Shown: positions 24,779 to 34,174, numbered from the stretch's first letter. The stretch: 51,059 nt of DNA from Polyangiaceae bacterium (GCA_029266615.1 JAQSWN010000015.1:1-51059), one strand, 5' to 3'. Program-made: numbers and translations. The notes: generated from the sequence alone by a model not told the origin.

Positions 24779-26428
24779 ATGGGCCCGATGCTAAGTGGCG
24801 TGCTGGTCGGCAATGCGACGTATCGCAAGAACGAAGGCTTTCCCCTGAAGGGCTCGGTCTGGATCGTAGAAGACAGCCCCCTCGAGGCCGAGATGGCGCG
24901 TCGGCCGCTGGCGCACGCCTTCGAGGTGCAGGTGTTCGCCGACGGCGCGGCCATGATCGAGCAGCTGTCCACGTCCGGCCCGCCGCAGGTGTTGGTGCTG
25001 GATTGGCGGCTCCCCGGAATGTCCGGCATCGAGGTTCTACGCTTCGTGCGCGGCACGCTCAACGAAACGTCGCTGCCAATTCTCATGCTGACCGTGCAGC
25101 ACGGTAAGCAGGACATCGTGGAGGGATTGTCGGCGGGCGCGAACGACTACCTGGCAAAGCCGTACGATGAAGCCGAGCTGCTAGCGCGCGTGACCGCCCT
25201 GCACCGGCTACGCCAGCTGAGTGACGCGCTGCGCAGCGAGCAGCAGCAGGCCCGCGAAGCAACGGAGCGAGCCGAGCAGGCAAACCGCGCCAAAGATGAC
25301 TTCTTGGCGACCGTGTCGCACGAGCTTCGGACGCCGCTCAACGCCATCTCTGGTTGGGTGAGCTTGCTGCGCAGCGGAGCTTTGCCGCCCGAGCGCGTGA
25401 GCGACGCGCTGGAAACCATCGACCGCAACGTGCTCGCGCAGGCGCGGCTCATCGAAGACTTGCTGGACGTCTCGCGCATCACCTCGGGCAAGCTGCAGCT
25501 GTCACTGGAGCCGACGGACCTGACGGAGGTGGTTGCGGCCGCAGTCAAGGCGCTCCGGCCTGGCGCGGAGGCCAAGCGCATCGCGATCCGGACCGACATG
25601 GCGGGTGACTTGCCGACGACGCACGGCGACGCGGCGCGGCTGCAGCAGGTGGTGTCGAACTTGCTGGCGAACGCCATCAAGTTCACCCCCGGTGGCGGCT
25701 CCATCGACGTGGCCTTGCGCACGGCGCCCGGCGGTGTCGAGGTCGTCATCCGCGACGACGGGCAGGGCATCAACGCCGATACTTTGCCGCACATCTTCAA
25801 CCGCTTCCAACAGGCGCAATCGAGCTTCGCCCGCAGCCACGGCGGGCTCGGCCTCGGTCTCGCGATCGTGCGGCACTTGGTGGATTTGCACGGTGGCAAG
25901 GTTTTCGGGGAGAGCGCCGGCCTCGGGCAAGGCGCCACCTTCAAGGTTTTCTTGCCGGCCATGGGCGAGTCCGTCTCCGCTTCGCCGACGAGCCGCAGCC
26001 AGCCGCCGGGTCCGCTGACCGCAGGGCTGCGCGGTCTAAGCGTGCTGCTCGTCGACGACGACGAGGACGGGAGAGAGGTGACAGCTCTGCTCCTGCGCCA
26101 GCACGGCGCGGAAGTGGACACCGCGAACAGCGCTCGGCAGGCGCTGGCCGCGCTCGATCGCTCGCTTCCAGACGTCTTGCTCTCGGACATCGGCATGCCA
26201 GAGGAAGACGGGCTCTCGTTGCTGCGCAAGGTGCGGTTGCGCACGAGCGCCGGTGGCGGCAGCGTTCCGGCCGTCGCGATTACCGCTTATGCGCGTTCGG
26301 AGGATCGCGCGCAGTCGCTGCTCGCCGGCTTCGACGCGTACGTGACCAAACCAGTCGAACCGACGGACTTGGTGGAAGCCATCGCCAAGGTCACCGGTAA
26401 AGCTGGGCGAAGGAACCTGATTGGCTGA
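24779..26428 (+). CDS. Hybrid histidine kinase: receiver-HisKA-HATPase-receiver
   Basis: The start is ATG 24779 (or Met4 at 24788), giving 549 residues. An N-terminal receiver (VWIVEDSPLEAEMARR, acceptor Asp75 in LVLDWRLPG, Lys in LAKPYDEAE) leads through a coiled coil into HisKA with His181 (ATVSHELRTPLN). The ATPase follows (NLLANAIKFTPGGG, DDGQGI, GGLGLGLAIVRHL). A second receiver carries Asp470 (LLSDIGMPEEDG) and Lys in VTKPVEPTD. There is no transmembrane helix and no DNA-binding output. It lies divergent from cheY and overlaps the next kinase gene by 8 bases, so the two kinases are co-expressed and may connect to the chemosensory system. Confidence 0.92.
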   Translation: MGPMLSGVLVGNATYRKNEGFPLKGSVWIVEDSPLEAEMARRPLAHAFEVQVFADGAAMIEQLSTSGPPQVLVLDWRLPGMSGIEVLRFVRGTLNETSLPILMLTVQHGKQDIVEGLSAGANDYLAKPYDEAELLARVTALHRLRQLSDALRSEQQQAREATERAEQANRAKDDFLATVSHELRTPLNAISGWVSLLRSGALPPERVSDALETIDRNVLAQARLIEDLLDVSRITSGKLQLSLEPTDLTEVVAAAVKALRPGAEAKRIAIRTDMAGDLPTTHGDAARLQQVVSNLLANAIKFTPGGGSIDVALRTAPGGVEVVIRDDGQGINADTLPHIFNRFQQAQSSFARSHGGLGLGLAIVRHLVDLHGGKVFGESAGLGQGATFKVFLPAMGESVSASPTSRSQPPGPLTAGLRGLSVLLVDDDEDGREVTALLLRQHGAEVDTANSARQALAALDRSLPDVLLSDIGMPEEDGLSLLRKVRLRTSAGGGSVPAVAITAYARSEDRAQSLLAGFDAYVTKPVEPTDLVEAIAKVTGKAGRRNLIG

Positions 26429-27515
26429 GCGCGAGCGCCCCGTCGTTTGGGTGGTGGACGACAGCCCACTCCAGGCCCAGGTCTGCCAAACCGCGCTGGC
26501 CGCGCGCTACGACGTGACCGCCTTCGAGGGCGGCGCCGCGATGCTGGAGACGCTCGCGCTCGGGCAGCCCCCGGAGCTCCTGGTGCTGGACTGGCACATG
26601 CCGGACATGTCCGGCGTGGACGTATGCCGGTTCGTCCGTCAATCGCTGGACTCGGCGCAGCTGCCGATCCTGATTCTCACCGCCACCGGCACGGCCGAAA
26701 GCCTGTTGGAAGGGCTGGCGGCCGGTGCGAACGACTTCGTGCGCAAGCCCTTCCTGGCTCCGGAGCTGAACGCGCGCGTGGCGGCTTTGGTCCGCTCGGC
26801 CGCGCTTCACACCAAGCTGCTGCGGGTGGAAAAACAATTGCGCGTCGAGGCGGATTTTCGCGAGCGCTTCATGGGCATGTTGGCCCACGACCTTCGCCAG
26901 CCGCTCAACTCGATCTTCATGGCCAACGGGACGCTGGTCAACGGGCTCTCGAGTTCACCCCTGGCGAAGAGCGCGGATATTCAGCGGCGCGCGGCAGGGC
27001 GAATGAAGCACATGATCGAAGAGCTGCTGGATTTCACGCGCATCCGCCCCGAGACGGGCATGCCGATTCAGCGCGCCCAGACCGACTTCGCCGCGACTGC
27101 CACGGAAATCGTCGAGGAAATGCAAGCCTCGCATCCCCAAAAATCCTTCGAGCTGCAGGTCGCGGGGGATTGCGTGGGCAATTGGGATCCGGAGCGCTTG
27201 GCGCAGGTGTGCACGAACCTCATTTGCAACGCGGTCGAGCACGGCGCGGTCGGCGCACCGGTGGTGATTCGGCTGGACGGCACGGACCCGAGCGACGTCG
27301 AAATGAGCGTCAGCAATATCGGTCACGCGATTTCGCCGGAGGTCTTGGGGCAGCTGTTTCTGCCGTTTCGGCGCGCCGCCGGCAAACTGCATGGCACCGG
27401 CGTCGGCCTCGGTCTTTACATCGTCGAGCAAATCGTGAGCGCACACGGCGGGACCATCACCGCCCAAAGCGACGCCACGCGGACGCGTTTCGTCGCGCGC
27501 CTGCCGCGGGCCTAA
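26421..27515 (+). CDS. Receiver-HisKA-HATPase histidine kinase
   Basis: A TTG at 26421 inside the end of the previous gene gives 364 residues. The N-terminal receiver (VVWVVDDSPLQAQVCQ, Asp57 in VLDWHMPDMSG, Lys in VRKPFLAPE) resembles the first receiver of the upstream kinase, suggesting duplication. HisKA has His156 in MLAHDLRQPLNS, then ATPase motifs NLICNAVEHGAVG and GTGVGLGLYIVEQI. It lacks membrane segments and an output domain, so its own receiver probably modulates its kinase activity. It ends 8 bases before the convergent lipoprotein gene. Confidence 0.92.
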   Translation: MAERERPVVWVVDDSPLQAQVCQTALAARYDVTAFEGGAAMLETLALGQPPELLVLDWHMPDMSGVDVCRFVRQSLDSAQLPILILTATGTAESLLEGLAAGANDFVRKPFLAPELNARVAALVRSAALHTKLLRVEKQLRVEADFRERFMGMLAHDLRQPLNSIFMANGTLVNGLSSSPLAKSADIQRRAAGRMKHMIEELLDFTRIRPETGMPIQRAQTDFAATATEIVEEMQASHPQKSFELQVAGDCVGNWDPERLAQVCTNLICNAVEHGAVGAPVVIRLDGTDPSDVEMSVSNIGHAISPEVLGQLFLPFRRAAGKLHGTGVGLGLYIVEQIVSAHGGTITAQSDATRTRFVARLPRA

Positions 27516-27523
27516 ACGTCACC

Positions 27524-28822
27524 TCACGGACCGTACCAGCTGAGCAGGTAGCCGGGCTCGCAAGCCGAAAGCGCTACGACGGCGTCGCCCTCCGCCTCCA
27601 GGCGCGTGAACGCGGTGCACCCTTCTTGGATCACTTCCCACATCGAGCGATGCTGGGCGTCGTACCGCTGGAGGTGTGCGGTTCCGCCGCCGTAGCCGAC
27701 GACGTAGCCGCCGTCCCGCAATCCGGCAAGCGCGGTGACGCCGTTGGCGATGCGGCGTTCCCAACGAATTGCGCCGTCGGCTTCGTACGCGCGAAGCCAG
27801 CGCGGGCCGCAGCCAATCGCCGCGAGAGAGCCGCCGTCGGGCAGCATCGCAACGGCGGTGGCGTCGCAGTGAGTGACTTCCGCGATGGGGACGGACTGCT
27901 CCCAAACGAAGTCGCCGTTGCGGTCCAGGCGCGCCAAGTAGGGCTCGGACGCGTTGCTGTCGACGGCGGTGCCCAACGAACCACCGACGACGAGGTTGCC
28001 GAGGCCGTCCGAGCTCGCGACCAAGATGTTGCTGATGCTGCCTTCGAGGCCTTGCCGCTCCTGCTGCCAATGCGGCGTGTCGGAGCCGGCGATGACGGGC
28101 GGATCGAATTGGCCGATCCAGGCGACGGTGGGCGTCCGACCGAGCGCGTTCGGTACGTCGCTGGCCCGGTTGCTGCCGGTGGCGAAGAAGCCGCCTCGAC
28201 CGTCGGTGCGCATCGTGGTGAAGCCGGGCGTCGACATGAAGGAGCTCACGAGCTCTCCGTTTCGGTCGAGGCGGCGGATGTGGGGAGTGTCCTGGCCGTC
28301 GTAAACGGTGCTGAGCGCGAGCGTCTCCCCGCCGGCGGTGAGCACGATGCTGCGCCCGGGGTCGGCGGCGTCCGTCACGTTCTCGCTCTCGTAGCTCCAC
28401 AACACGTCGGCTTCACGGCTGAGCTTACTCACCCAAAAATTGCGGTAGACAGTCGTCAAGTCGAACGGAGTGGGCCCCTTGCCGCCGACGAGGGTCACCG
28501 AGCCGTCTGCGCCTACGACGAGGTCGTTCGGCATGGCGTCGGCGTCGCGGTGTTCGCCGAGCGTAATGGGGGAAGCGAGGGGCTGCGGGCTGGTCGCGCC
28601 AGAACAGCTCGCCTCTGCTTCCAGCGAGCAAACCGTCGCGGCATCGCACGCGTTACGGCAAGAGCCGCACAAGCAGCTGAGCTCTCCGCACTCGGCGTCC
28701 GCTTCGCACGGTTTCAGCCAGTTGGTGTTGCCGCTGCCATCTTCACGGCCGTGCGTGGTTTCCCCGCAGCCGAGCCCAGCCAGCGCCAGCGCGAGCGCGC
28801 CTCCGAAAATCCACCGACTCAT
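27524..28822 (-). CDS. Hypothetical lipoprotein, probable beta-propeller
   Basis: The ATG at 28822 shares its A with the stop of the upstream gene (TGATG), so translation is coupled. A GTG 3 bases earlier is also possible. The signal ends ALAGLGC. A short cysteine-rich module (CEADAECGELSCLCGSC, residues about 38-54) is followed by repeated blades such as IRRLDRNGELVSSF, YLARLDRNGDFVWE and LRAYEADGAIRWE. These resemble PQQ/Kelch-type propeller repeats of myxobacterial surface lipoproteins, without the catalytic features of a dehydrogenase. The ligand is unknown. Confidence 0.72.
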   Translation of the reverse strand: MSRWIFGGALALALAGLGCGETTHGREDGSGNTNWLKPCEADAECGELSCLCGSCRNACDAATVCSLEAEASCSGATSPQPLASPITLGEHRDADAMPNDLVVGADGSVTLVGGKGPTPFDLTTVYRNFWVSKLSREADVLWSYESENVTDAADPGRSIVLTAGGETLALSTVYDGQDTPHIRRLDRNGELVSSFMSTPGFTTMRTDGRGGFFATGSNRASDVPNALGRTPTVAWIGQFDPPVIAGSDTPHWQQERQGLEGSISNILVASSDGLGNLVVGGSLGTAVDSNASEPYLARLDRNGDFVWEQSVPIAEVTHCDATAVAMLPDGGSLAAIGCGPRWLRAYEADGAIRWERRIANGVTALAGLRDGGYVVGYGGGTAHLQRYDAQHRSMWEVIQEGCTAFTRLEAEGDAVVALSACEPGYLLSWYGP

Positions 28823-29832
28823 CACGAATCTCCCTGCTCGTTCTCGTTGGTTTCGCTGTCGATCACGTTCTGTCCGAAATAGAAGCGCACGCGCACTCGT
28901 TCGTCGTCGGAAATAGGGTGCTCCGCGTTGTGCTCACAGACGCGCTTCCACACCGCGTTCAAGTCACCGCGCACGCGCGCGAGCAGCCCCAACACTTCTT
29001 GGTGGAGCGGGTGCTCCGCGCTGACATCGAAGGTGAGGGTGGTGCCGCCAACGAGGTCCGCGTGGCTCGAGCGCGGTCCGGCGCCTTGCAGCTTTGCCCC
29101 CACCGCGCCCACGAGCGCCTGAAAATGGTCGAAGACCGCCGCCTCCCAGCCCGTCTGGGCGTCGATGGCGATCAGCAGGTCTGCGGCCGAGAGGTCGCTC
29201 AGGTGCTCGGGGTCGCTGGTACGAAGCCGCCCGTCCGAAAGCGCCAGCTCCACCGCCTTGCGCACCGCGGCCTCGTCGCTCGCAAGCTTCGCGGTCAGCT
29301 CCGCCAATCCCATTTTCCCGTGGTGAAAGACCACCGCGTGCGCCATCGCGCTCAGCGAGTCCAGCGCGCCTTCACCGACCAGCGCCTGCAGCGCGCTCTC
29401 CGCCGTCGCCCGGTACAGAGTCGCTTGCCCCTGACCGGAAGCGTACAGGAGCCCGCTCGTGACCAAGTCGTGGAGCACGGCCGCGACCGCCGCCTCCGAA
29501 TCGCGAGAAAAGCGGGCGAGCAGCTGCCGGCGGGTCACGTGCTCGTGCTCTCGCGCATACTCCAGCACCACCTCCCACAGCGTCCGGTCCCGAAACGTCA
29601 TGCTCTCCGTGAGCCGCTGCACGCGCTTCTGGTAACCGCGCAGCGCCATGCCGAACATGTCCGCCACCACTTTGCGGCCCAGCCCCTGCGCCTCCAGCTC
29701 GCGCGATAGCTCCAAAAACACCTGGTCGGCCACGTGCGAAAGCGGCGCCCGGACGCCCGCAGCCGTGGAAAGTTGGGCGATGAGCACCGTCGTCTGCTGC
29801 ACAATCGCGTCGATGAGGAGCTTCACGTTCAT
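28822..29832 (-). CDS. Hypothetical protein with winged-helix-like segments
   Basis: The 336-residue product starts at ATG 29832 with MNVKLLIDAIVQQTTVLIAQ. It is all soluble. Helical regions such as LGRKVVADMFGMALRGYQKR and a segment with TRRQLLARFSRDSEAAVAAV followed by LVTSGLLYASGQGQATLYR look like winged-helix units that could bind DNA or protein. A similar unit recurs at GLAELTAKLASDEAAVRKAV. I do not recognise a named family, and the helical reading is my own. The gene is translationally coupled to the lipoprotein that follows it. Confidence 0.6.
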   Translation of the reverse strand: MNVKLLIDAIVQQTTVLIAQLSTAAGVRAPLSHVADQVFLELSRELEAQGLGRKVVADMFGMALRGYQKRVQRLTESMTFRDRTLWEVVLEYAREHEHVTRRQLLARFSRDSEAAVAAVLHDLVTSGLLYASGQGQATLYRATAESALQALVGEGALDSLSAMAHAVVFHHGKMGLAELTAKLASDEAAVRKAVELALSDGRLRTSDPEHLSDLSAADLLIAIDAQTGWEAAVFDHFQALVGAVGAKLQGAGPRSSHADLVGGTTLTFDVSAEHPLHQEVLGLLARVRGDLNAVWKRVCEHNAEHPISDDERVRVRFYFGQNVIDSETNENEQGDS

Positions 29833-29972
29833 GCGATGCTCGACTTTAGCCGAGGTCCTCGCGCACGCGCAGGTGCACGCCTGGACACCCTCGCGAAGGT
29901 CTCGCCGCGCGAGGCGTGGCGCAAATCAGCCTAAACGCGCAGCTCTCCTCACCGCGACGGGTGCGAGCTCGC

Positions 29973-30389
29973 TCACTCCGTCCAGCGCACCGCGAGGGCG
30001 GAGCGAACGACGCGGGAGTCCGTGGTCCCACCCGGCGAAGCCCCGCCCGCCTTTGCCTCCGTGAGGATGATGGCGTGAGCCTTCAGCTCACAGGCGCGCT
30101 CGAGCAGGCGCCGCTCGCATTCGGAGATCACGCCGGGGTAGCAGTTCGCCGACAGGTTCGCGACCTCGCGGTAGGGGCGGTTCGCCTGCGCGACGGAGGG
30201 CACCAGCTCCACCTCCGGCGCGCACAGCTCACGAGCCCGCATCGCGGAGCGGTACTCGCGGGGGGCCGACACCTCAGCGGCCCTGTGGAAGCTGAACGGA
30301 AGGCAAGCCGAGACGGTCGAGACGAGCGCGAGCACGGCGCAAGCCGCGAGCGTTCTCTCCAACCTTCGATGACCCGTGTGACCCGGCAC
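29973..30389 (-). CDS. Small hypothetical lipoprotein
   Basis: The mature part is preceded by a signal with a lipobox ending VSAC (TLAACAVLALVSTVSAC). The start is not certain. GTG 30389 gives a 17-residue positively charged lead-in and is my preference; ATG 30452 lengthens the N-terminus without improving the signal, and TTG 30362 is also possible. The body has six or so cysteines (ARELCAPEVEL, ANCYPGVISECERRLL, ACELKAHAII). No family is recognised. It follows the GlcD-like gene on the same strand and may be part of that operon. Confidence 0.6.
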   Translation of the reverse strand: MPGHTGHRRLERTLAACAVLALVSTVSACLPFSFHRAAEVSAPREYRSAMRARELCAPEVELVPSVAQANRPYREVANLSANCYPGVISECERRLLERACELKAHAIILTEAKAGGASPGGTTDSRVVRSALAVRWTE

Positions 30390-30464
30390 GAGGCTAGTCT
30401 GGCCGGGGGCGCCGAGCGTGTCCACCGCGCGCGTTTCTCCGCCGCAGTTCATGCCGGCGCCGGC

Positions 30465-31826
30465 TCAAGAGGAGCCGAGCAACTTGCCGGGGTTGAGGAT
30501 GCCGAGCGGGTCGAATGCGCGCTTGACGGCGTGGTGAAGCTCGAGCGACGTGGCGTCCAGCTGGCGACGCAGGTAGCCGGCCTTGATGAGACCGACGCCG
30601 TGCTCGCCGCTCACGGTGCCGCCCAGCGCGAGCGCTTCAACGAGCAGTTGCTCGAAGACGGCGTGCGCGCGCACACGTGCGCTTTCGTCGTTTGGGTCGA
30701 ACACGATGAGCGGGTGGACGTTGCCGTCTCCGGCGTGGGCCACCGTGGCGACCAGCACGTCGTGCTCGGCCGCGACCAGCTCGATACGCCGTAGCATCTC
30801 GGCCAGTTGGGGGAGCGGTACGGAGATATCGTCGATGACGACGCTGCCCAGACGTTCCAGCGCCGGGTAGGCGAGGCGTCGCGCTTTGAGCAAGAGCTCC
30901 CCTTCGTTCGGATCCTCGGTGGAATACGCGAGGTGCGCGCCCGCGGCCTCGCAGGCGTTTTGCATGGCCAAAAGCTGGCTCGAGTTTTCGGTATCGGTTT
31001 GACCGACGAGCAGGGCCGCGGCGTCGAGATCCAAGTCCAAGTGAGCATGGCTCTCCACGGCGCGGAGGGCGGTGCGATCCATCAGCTCCAAGAGCGAAGG
31101 CTCGAAGGCCCGAACGATGCTAGCGGTGGCGTGGCCGGCCGCCTCGAGCGAACCGAACAGCGCGACGAACGTGCTGGGGGGCGCGGGCTTGCGTCGCAAA
31201 CGAAGCCGCATCTCCGTGATCAGCGCCAAGCTGCCTTCCGACCCCACCAAGAGGCGGGTCAAGTCGTAGCCGGCGACGTCCTTGCGGCACCTCCCGCCCG
31301 TGCGAAACACTTCTCCGTTCGACCGCACTGCTTCCAGCCCCAACACGTAGTCACCCGTGACGCCGTACTTGACGCAGCACAATCCGCCCGCGTTCGTCGC
31401 CACGTTGCCGCCCAGCGTCGAGATCTCGAAGCTGGAAGGATCCGGCGAGTACCAGAGGCCGTGCTGAGCGGCGGCCTGTTTGAGCTCCACGTTCAGGACG
31501 CCGGGCTGCACGACCGCGTACATGGCCGCTTCGTCGAGCTCCAAGATCGCGTTCATCCGCTCGAAGCTCACCACCACGCAACCGTCCAGCGCGTTAGCGC
31601 CGCCGGCCACCCCGGTGCCAGCTCCGCGCGGCACGAGCGGAACGCGGTGCTCCGTGGCGAAGCGCGCTAGCTCCTGCACTTCTCTCGTGTTTCTGGGGCG
31701 AGCCAGCGCGAGCGGCAGGCCCGCGGGCGCCCAGCTCGCGCGGTCGCGCCGGTAGCCCTCCATCACGTCCGGATCCGCGCACACGACGTCTGCCAGCCGC
31801 GCCACGAGCTCCGTGAGCAGGGTCAT
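30465..31826 (-). CDS. GlcD-like FAD-binding oxidase (glycolate/D-lactate type)
   Basis: The 453-residue protein starts at ATG 31826, overlapping the regulator stop. The PCMH-type FAD domain shows VPLVPRGAGTGVAGGANAL, STLGGNVATNAGGLCCVKYG and GYDLTRLLVGSEGSLALITE. The C-terminal domain has the metal-site motif HAGDGNVHP and the GEHGVG.IK motif near the end, as in GlcD and D-lactate dehydrogenases. The exact substrate, a 2-hydroxy acid, cannot be read from the sequence. Partner subunits GlcE and GlcF are absent here, so it may act alone or with distant partners. Its neighbour, a FadR-type regulator with an operator, suggests control by the substrate. Confidence 0.9.
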   Translation of the reverse strand: MTLLTELVARLADVVCADPDVMEGYRRDRASWAPAGLPLALARPRNTREVQELARFATEHRVPLVPRGAGTGVAGGANALDGCVVVSFERMNAILELDEAAMYAVVQPGVLNVELKQAAAQHGLWYSPDPSSFEISTLGGNVATNAGGLCCVKYGVTGDYVLGLEAVRSNGEVFRTGGRCRKDVAGYDLTRLLVGSEGSLALITEMRLRLRRKPAPPSTFVALFGSLEAAGHATASIVRAFEPSLLELMDRTALRAVESHAHLDLDLDAAALLVGQTDTENSSQLLAMQNACEAAGAHLAYSTEDPNEGELLLKARRLAYPALERLGSVVIDDISVPLPQLAEMLRRIELVAAEHDVLVATVAHAGDGNVHPLIVFDPNDESARVRAHAVFEQLLVEALALGGTVSGEHGVGLIKAGYLRRQLDATSLELHHAVKRAFDPLGILNPGKLLGSS

Positions 31827-32530
31827 GTCCCGTAAAACTCCAGGTGCTTTTGCAAGAGCGAGCTGACCGCCTTGACGTTGCCTTTTTCGACCGCGGTCAG
31901 CAGCTTGCGGTGCTCTTCGTGCACGAGCGGGCGCACCTTCGCAAGCGAGCGCCCGCGCATGGTCTCGTCCAAATGTAAGCGGATGGCGTCTTTCACCGCG
32001 AGCATCACGAGCGCTAGCGCTTCGTTGCCCGAAGCGGCCACCAGGGCGGCATGAAACGCCACGTCAGCGTCGTAGAACGCCTCTCGTTCTATGCGCGGAT
32101 TGCCCATTGCCTCCAGGGCCAAACGCGCCTCTTCCAAGCGCGCCACGACCGGCGCACGTGCCGCGCGCACGAGCGCCGCTGTCTCGATCGCGAGCCTTAG
32201 CTCGAGCAGCTCGTGCAAAGAGACGTGGCGCAGCTGCACGACCGTGCTCAGCGCTTCACGAAAGCGGGCTAGCGCTGCGCCTGCGTCCGCGGGCAACATG
32301 GGCGACGTGCGACCTTTGGGCGCGAGCAACCCCTGCGCTTGCAGGTGCCGCAGCGCCTCGCGAACCGTGGTGCGGCTCACCCCGAACTGCGTCGCCAGCT
32401 CGCGCTCCGGCGGTAAGCGCTCGTCGGCCGGAAGCGAGCGGTCCAAAATGGCGGCGCGAATGCGCTCCGCCACCTGCTGGTAGGCGGTCACTCGCTTCAC
32501 CAAGGCGAACCGGGGCTCGGAGCTGGTCAT
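31823..32530 (-). CDS. GntR/FadR-family regulator of the oxidase operon
   Basis: ATG 32530 gives 235 residues. A TTG at 32551 would put the operator inside the coding sequence and is less likely. The winged-helix domain (RLPPERELATQFGVSRTTVR) is followed by a FadR C-terminal all-helical domain with LRLAIETAALVRAA, DADVAFHAALVAASGNE and a metal-type HEEHRKLLTAVEKGN, typical of FCD domains that bind a small carboxylate. It probably represses itself and the GlcD-like gene behind it, with the operator at 32539-32551. Confidence 0.92.
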   Translation of the reverse strand: MTSSEPRFALVKRVTAYQQVAERIRAAILDRSLPADERLPPERELATQFGVSRTTVREALRHLQAQGLLAPKGRTSPMLPADAGAALARFREALSTVVQLRHVSLHELLELRLAIETAALVRAARAPVVARLEEARLALEAMGNPRIEREAFYDADVAFHAALVAASGNEALALVMLAVKDAIRLHLDETMRGRSLAKVRPLVHEEHRKLLTAVEKGNVKAVSSLLQKHLEFYGT

Positions 32531-32538
32531 ATGGTCCG

Positions 32539-32551
32539 TTGGTCTGACCAA
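32539..32551. promoter_or_regulatory. FadR/GntR operator, TTGGTC-T-GACCAA
   Basis: TTGGTCTGACCAA is a perfect 6-1-6 palindrome 9 bases before the regulator's ATG. It has the TGGT..ACCA core used by FadR-subfamily regulators such as LldR, PdhR and GlcC. Its position at the start of the operon indicates autoregulation. Binding is inferred, not shown. Confidence 0.75.
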
Positions 32552-32779
32552 TACGCGCCCCGCCGGGGCTCGTCAAGGCAACCACGCACACGGTACCCAC
32601 GCGAGGAACGGGCGCCGGAGGCGGTCTTCGGCGACCCAAGGCAGATTTCGTACTTAAAGGACGCCGAACGCCGCGAGCGGCTCGTGGTCGGAAGTGACGA
32701 GTCGGCAAAGCGAGCTCGCGCGCAGCTTCCCTTTCTGAGGCTTCCCGGCCGCACGGAGGCCAGGTAGCCTGCGCGATCC

Positions 32780-34174
32780 ATGAAGGTCTTACGCGCGGCG
32801 GTCGTCCTCGGTGTGTCCACTCCCTTGGTCGTCTTGGCCTGTGGCTCGGACGACGGAACGGTGCGGCAGGTGGCTGCGGGGGGGCAAGGTGGGGAGAGCA
32901 GCGGGGAGTCCGGGGCGAGCGGCTCCGGCACTTCCGGGAGCCCCGTCGGTGGCGAGCCGTCGCGCGGCGGAGTGCCGAGCGTGGAGGGAGGCGCGCCGAA
33001 CGGCGGCGCGCCTGACACGGCGGGGCAGCCGAGCGGCGGCGCGGGCGGCGTGCCGAGCGAGCCGGAGCCGGCGTGCGGGGATGCGGCAGTAGAGGGCGGC
33101 TTGGTGTGCTTCGGCGCGCCGCAGGTGGTGTCACTCATCGAAGGCACGCCGACCGACTTGGCGATCGGAGCGTGGGATGCCGAAGACGGGCCGGACGTGA
33201 TCGTCGCCGGCAGCGTCGGGCTCACGTACTTCTCCAACACCGCGGGCGTCTTCGCAGACGAGTCTTACGTCGGCACCGTGGGCGCGATCCTCGGCGCGGC
33301 GCAGCTGGACTCGGGCGGCGAGCTGGACTTGATCGTCGGGCAGAATATCTCGAGCCCCCCGAGCGTGGTGTTCGGTGACGGGGCGGGCGCCGTCACCACG
33401 ACGCAGGGAGCGGCGGTCGGCTTCGAAGGTGCGCCCTTCAACTTTCACGTGTCGGACGTCGCTGGCAGCGGCGCAAGCCAGGACTTCGTGGCGACCTACC
33501 CGTATGGCGTCAGTGTGGTCGTCACGTCTGGCACGGAGGGTGAAGGCTTTCAGGAGAATACGACGTCCGCTTTCTACCCGAACAATCCGGCCGACGGCGT
33601 GCTGGCCAAGCTCGGCACCGCGCAATGGGTCGTCTATTCGTCATCGGGCAACGTCGAGCGACGACAGCTGACTTACGGCGTCGGGGCGGTCACGTTCGGC
33701 GAAGCCCTGGTCACGGCGACAGGAATTGCGCCCGCCCAACTCGACGTCGGAGACTTCAACGAAGACGGCTTCGAAGACGTAGTCGCCACCTCCGCCGACG
33801 CTGGCGATCTCAACGTCCTCTTCGCGGATGGCACCGACATTGGCGACTTCGCGATCGTCGAGGGAACGGATCGCTTCCTCACGCTCAGCATCGGCGCGTC
33901 GGATGAAGCGAAGACGCAGAAGGACGTCAAAGTTGGCGACTTCAACGGCGACGGACACGCGGACATCGCCGTGAGCGTGCAGGCGCTCGACGCGGTTGCG
34001 GTCTTCTCCGGTGACGGCGAAGGTGCATTTGGCCCTCCGCAGTTGGTGAGCACCGGCGCCGACTCCGGGCCGGCCCGCATCGCGGTCGGCGACCTCAACG
34101 ATGACGGCGTGGACGACTTGGCCGTCGTCGGCGAGGGAAGCGGTAAAATCATCCTTCTCCTTTCGGATCCGTGA
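32780..34174 (+). CDS. FG-GAP/VCBS-repeat lipoprotein
   Basis: The 464-residue product begins MKVLRAAVVLGVSTPLVV and has a lipobox VLAC, then a Gly/Ser-rich linker of some 75 residues. The rest is FG-GAP/VCBS-like beta-propeller sequence. Three clear calcium-binding loops are DFNEDGFED, DFNGDGHAD and DLNDDGVDD, each followed by a blade with (D/I)AV or V.. strands. Such domains usually form extracellular propellers that bind glycans, metals or proteins. It is coupled by GTGA to a dioxygenase gene, so its product might be a target or partner. Confidence 0.85.
   Translation: MKVLRAAVVLGVSTPLVVLACGSDDGTVRQVAAGGQGGESSGESGASGSGTSGSPVGGEPSRGGVPSVEGGAPNGGAPDTAGQPSGGAGGVPSEPEPACGDAAVEGGLVCFGAPQVVSLIEGTPTDLAIGAWDAEDGPDVIVAGSVGLTYFSNTAGVFADESYVGTVGAILGAAQLDSGGELDLIVGQNISSPPSVVFGDGAGAVTTTQGAAVGFEGAPFNFHVSDVAGSGASQDFVATYPYGVSVVVTSGTEGEGFQENTTSAFYPNNPADGVLAKLGTAQWVVYSSSGNVERRQLTYGVGAVTFGEALVTATGIAPAQLDVGDFNEDGFEDVVATSADAGDLNVLFADGTDIGDFAIVEGTDRFLTLSIGASDEAKTQKDVKVGDFNGDGHADIAVSVQALDAVAVFSGDGEGAFGPPQLVSTGADSGPARIAVGDLNDDGVDDLAVVGEGSGKIILLLSDP

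Noticed and set aside
26447..28882. An 811-residue open frame on the plus strand
   Set aside because: It runs through the second kinase in another frame and antisense to the lipoprotein. Its translation is Arg/Gly/Ala-rich without domains, and the genes in the correct frames have clear motifs.
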